This document shows, in pieces, positions 62,367 to 64,000 of a DNA stretch of 64,000 nt (position 1 is the first letter of the stretch; every line of letters starts with the position of its first letter). The DNA comes from Bacteroides helcogenes P 36-108. Its GTDB lineage: Bacteria > Bacteroidota > Bacteroidia > Bacteroidales > Bacteroidaceae. Below the pieces are notes generated by a model. That model saw only the letters and a program-made list of their open reading frames with translations. It made no database searches and was not told the DNA's origin. The translations under genes and the position numbers were made by a program. The stretch lies in assembly GCF_000186225.1 (NCBI RefSeq), contig NC_014933.1, positions 744,001 through 808,000 on the forward strand, given 5' to 3'.

Positions 62367-64000
62367 ATGAGAACTATTAAATACAAGAATATACTGAAAA
62401 GCCTGCTGATGGGATGCACCCTGCTGGCAGCAACCGCTTGTGACGACTATCTGGACATCACACCACCTTCAAGCGTATCGCCCGAAACTTACCTGGTAGA
62501 AGAAAGCCAGTTGGCTGCCTACACCATCAAGTATTATACAGACAACTTTCCTTCACTGAACAATCTTTACGGTGCGGAACTGGCTACCGATAACGCCACC
62601 ACCCGCAGCAGCAACAACCGTTACCTCATCGGCGAATGGAAAGTCGGCGCAAGCGGTGGCGACTGGGAGTTCAACCGCATCTACGAGATGAACTACTTCA
62701 TCAACAATGCCGAGAAGAACCTGGAAGCAGGTATCATCAAGGGTGATGCCACCAACATCAAGCATTACATCGGTGAAGGGTACTTCATCCGTGCTTACCA
62801 ATACTTCTACCGGATGCGCAAACTCGGTGATTTCCCCATTGTCAAGGAAGTATTGCCCGACAATCAGGAAGTGCTGGCCAAAGCCTCCGAACGCCGCCCG
62901 CGCAACGAAGTGGCACGCTTCATCCTCGAAGATTTGGATAAAGCCATCAGCTACCTGACCAACAATCCCGACGGCGGCAAAGCCCGCATCACCAAGAATG
63001 CGGCACTGGTACTGAAAGCCCGCGTAGCCCTCTTTGAAGCCACTTGGGAAAAGTATCATGCCGGAACAGCCCTCGTGCCCAACGGCAGCGGATGGCCGGG
63101 AGCAGAGAAGGAATACAACAAAGGCTACCAATTCCCCAGCGGAAGTGCGGAGAATGAAGTGGCATTCTTCCTCGACCAAGCCATTGATGCTTCCAAGCAA
63201 GTGGCTGATGCCGTACAGTTGACGCCCAACAACAGTTCCATTCAGCAAAGTGCCAGTGAACCAGCCAACGATTATTACGACATGTTTGCCAGCACCAATC
63301 CCAACGGATATTCCGAGGTGCTGATGTATCGCCCTTACAGCCGCGACCTGAGCATCGGCACGGACTACAACCACCACCTTTATTATGGCTACGCCCGCGG
63401 CTACACGCACCAGATGGAGCAGTCCTTCCTGATGAAGAACGGCCTGCCCGTCTATGCCGCAGGCAGTGGCTACAAGGGGGATGACTACATTGGTGATACG
63501 AAAATTGACCGTGACGACCGCTGGCGTCTCTTCATGAAAGCTCCGGGTGAAGTGAAGACCTTTATCAACAGCCCTTCTCCCGAAAAGTTCTCCAAGACCC
63601 CGGAAATCTATACCGATCAGGTGAAGTATTCCACCGCTACGGGTTATCTGATAGGCAAAGGCTACTCCCACGACCTGCTGGACCAGGACTTGAACAAAGA
63701 CCAGACCGCAGCCGTCATGTTCCGCGCAGCGGAAGCTTACATCACCTACATCGAAGCTTATTACGAGAAGAACCATACGCTGGATGCCAATGCCGACAAG
63801 TACTGGCGTGCCATCCGCAAACGTGCAGGCGTGGACGAAGACTACAACAAGACCATCGCCGCCACCGATATGGCCAAGGAAGCCCTCTACGACTGGGGAG
63901 CTTACTCTAAAGGCACATTGCTGACGGACGCAACGCTGTTCAACATCCGCCGCGAACGCCGCGACGAATTTATCGGCGAAGGCTACCGCTATGACGACCT
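62367..64000 (+). CDS. SusD/RagB-family lipoprotein, 3' end beyond window
   Basis: The first 544 codons of a SusD homologue; the frame is open to the end of the window. Lipobox ATAC (Cys25) followed by DDYLDITPP, the common mature start of this family. The TPR-type core has IGEGYFIRAYQYFYRMRKLGDFPIV (about 133-157). Near the visible end ILRRERRDEF-like NIRRERRDEFIGEGYRYDD marks the C-terminal family block, so only a short part is missing. It lies 15 bases after its SusC partner. Confidence 0.95.
   Translation, partial: MRTIKYKNILKSLLMGCTLLAATACDDYLDITPPSSVSPETYLVEESQLAAYTIKYYTDNFPSLNNLYGAELATDNATTRSSNNRYLIGEWKVGASGGDWEFNRIYEMNYFINNAEKNLEAGIIKGDATNIKHYIGEGYFIRAYQYFYRMRKLGDFPIVKEVLPDNQEVLAKASERRPRNEVARFILEDLDKAISYLTNNPDGGKARITKNAALVLKARVALFEATWEKYHAGTALVPNGSGWPGAEKEYNKGYQFPSGSAENEVAFFLDQAIDASKQVADAVQLTPNNSSIQQSASEPANDYYDMFASTNPNGYSEVLMYRPYSRDLSIGTDYNHHLYYGYARGYTHQMEQSFLMKNGLPVYAAGSGYKGDDYIGDTKIDRDDRWRLFMKAPGEVKTFINSPSPEKFSKTPEIYTDQVKYSTATGYLIGKGYSHDLLDQDLNKDQTAAVMFRAAEAYITYIEAYYEKNHTLDANADKYWRAIRKRAGVDEDYNKTIAATDMAKEALYDWGAYSKGTLLTDATLFNIRRERRDEFIGEGYRYDD

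Noticed and set aside
61056..63776. Long minus-strand frames (320 and 407 codons) across the third susC and susD
   Set aside because: Antisense to well-conserved SusC and SusD; low-complexity Val/Gly-rich products typical of shadows.

Overview
The window is chromosomal DNA of a gut Bacteroides (Bacteroidales). Evidence: three SusC/SusD pairs, a hybrid two-component sensor-regulator, sulfatases and polysaccharide lyases in polysaccharide utilisation loci (PULs), the Bacteroides -7 promoter element TAnnTTTG in front of most transcription units, and household genes of Bacteroides type (DUF2851, DUF4348, DUF3108, WbqC, a long signal peptidase I). The exact species cannot be told from the sequence alone. 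No tRNA, rRNA, CRISPR array or insertion sequence was seen.

Layout. 1-436: 3' end of cysS. 543-3280 (minus): sulfatase and GH88 unsaturated glucuronyl hydrolase. 3430-6237 (minus): an Ig-like lipoprotein gene running in frame into a DUF3108 gene, apparently because an A tract is one base short. 6505-13106: RND efflux operon (adaptor, pump, outer-membrane channel) ending in an LpxA-type acyltransferase. 13477-16950 (minus): glutamine synthetase, then a CBM9-like protein and a sugar-kinase-like phosphotransferase. 17545-36552: a large PUL with hybrid two-component regulator, sulfatase, two SusC/SusD pairs, a DUF5017 lipoprotein and a PL8 lyase. 36570-37523: tRNA-dihydrouridine synthase. 37646-40738 (minus): chondroitinase ABC-type PL8 lyase. 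40875-46752: DUF4348, DUF2851, dapB, signal peptidase I, a second signal peptidase lacking both catalytic residues, and WbqC. 46736-55756 (minus): four tandem paralogous TPR sensor histidine kinases. 55835-58729 (minus): a membrane-bound propeller/triple-Tyr/LuxR-type regulator. 59118-64000: a third SusC/SusD pair, cut by the window end.

How it works together. Two PL8 lyases (one with the chondroitinase ABC active-site pattern), a GH88 hydrolase, two serine-type sulfatases, a hybrid sensor, duplicated SusC/D uptake systems and a hexosamine-kinase-like protein match the gene content of the characterised chondroitin sulfate/hyaluronan locus of B. thetaiotaomicron. The inferred flow is capture and import by SusC/D, periplasmic cleavage by lyases to unsaturated disaccharides, desulfation, GH88 hydrolysis and phosphorylation of the released hexosamine. 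The hybrid sensor presumably responds to the disaccharides. A bipartite element (TTTGTAC, then TTTGCGAACAATT) lies at identical spacing before the -7 boxes of both SusC genes and is the best candidate for its operator.

Most unusual parts: the array of four near-duplicate sensor kinases without response regulators, with about 1.07 kb near-identical direct repeats placed so that recombination would add or remove exactly one kinase; the signal peptidase pseudoenzyme behind the active one; and the homopolymer-dependent gene fusion.
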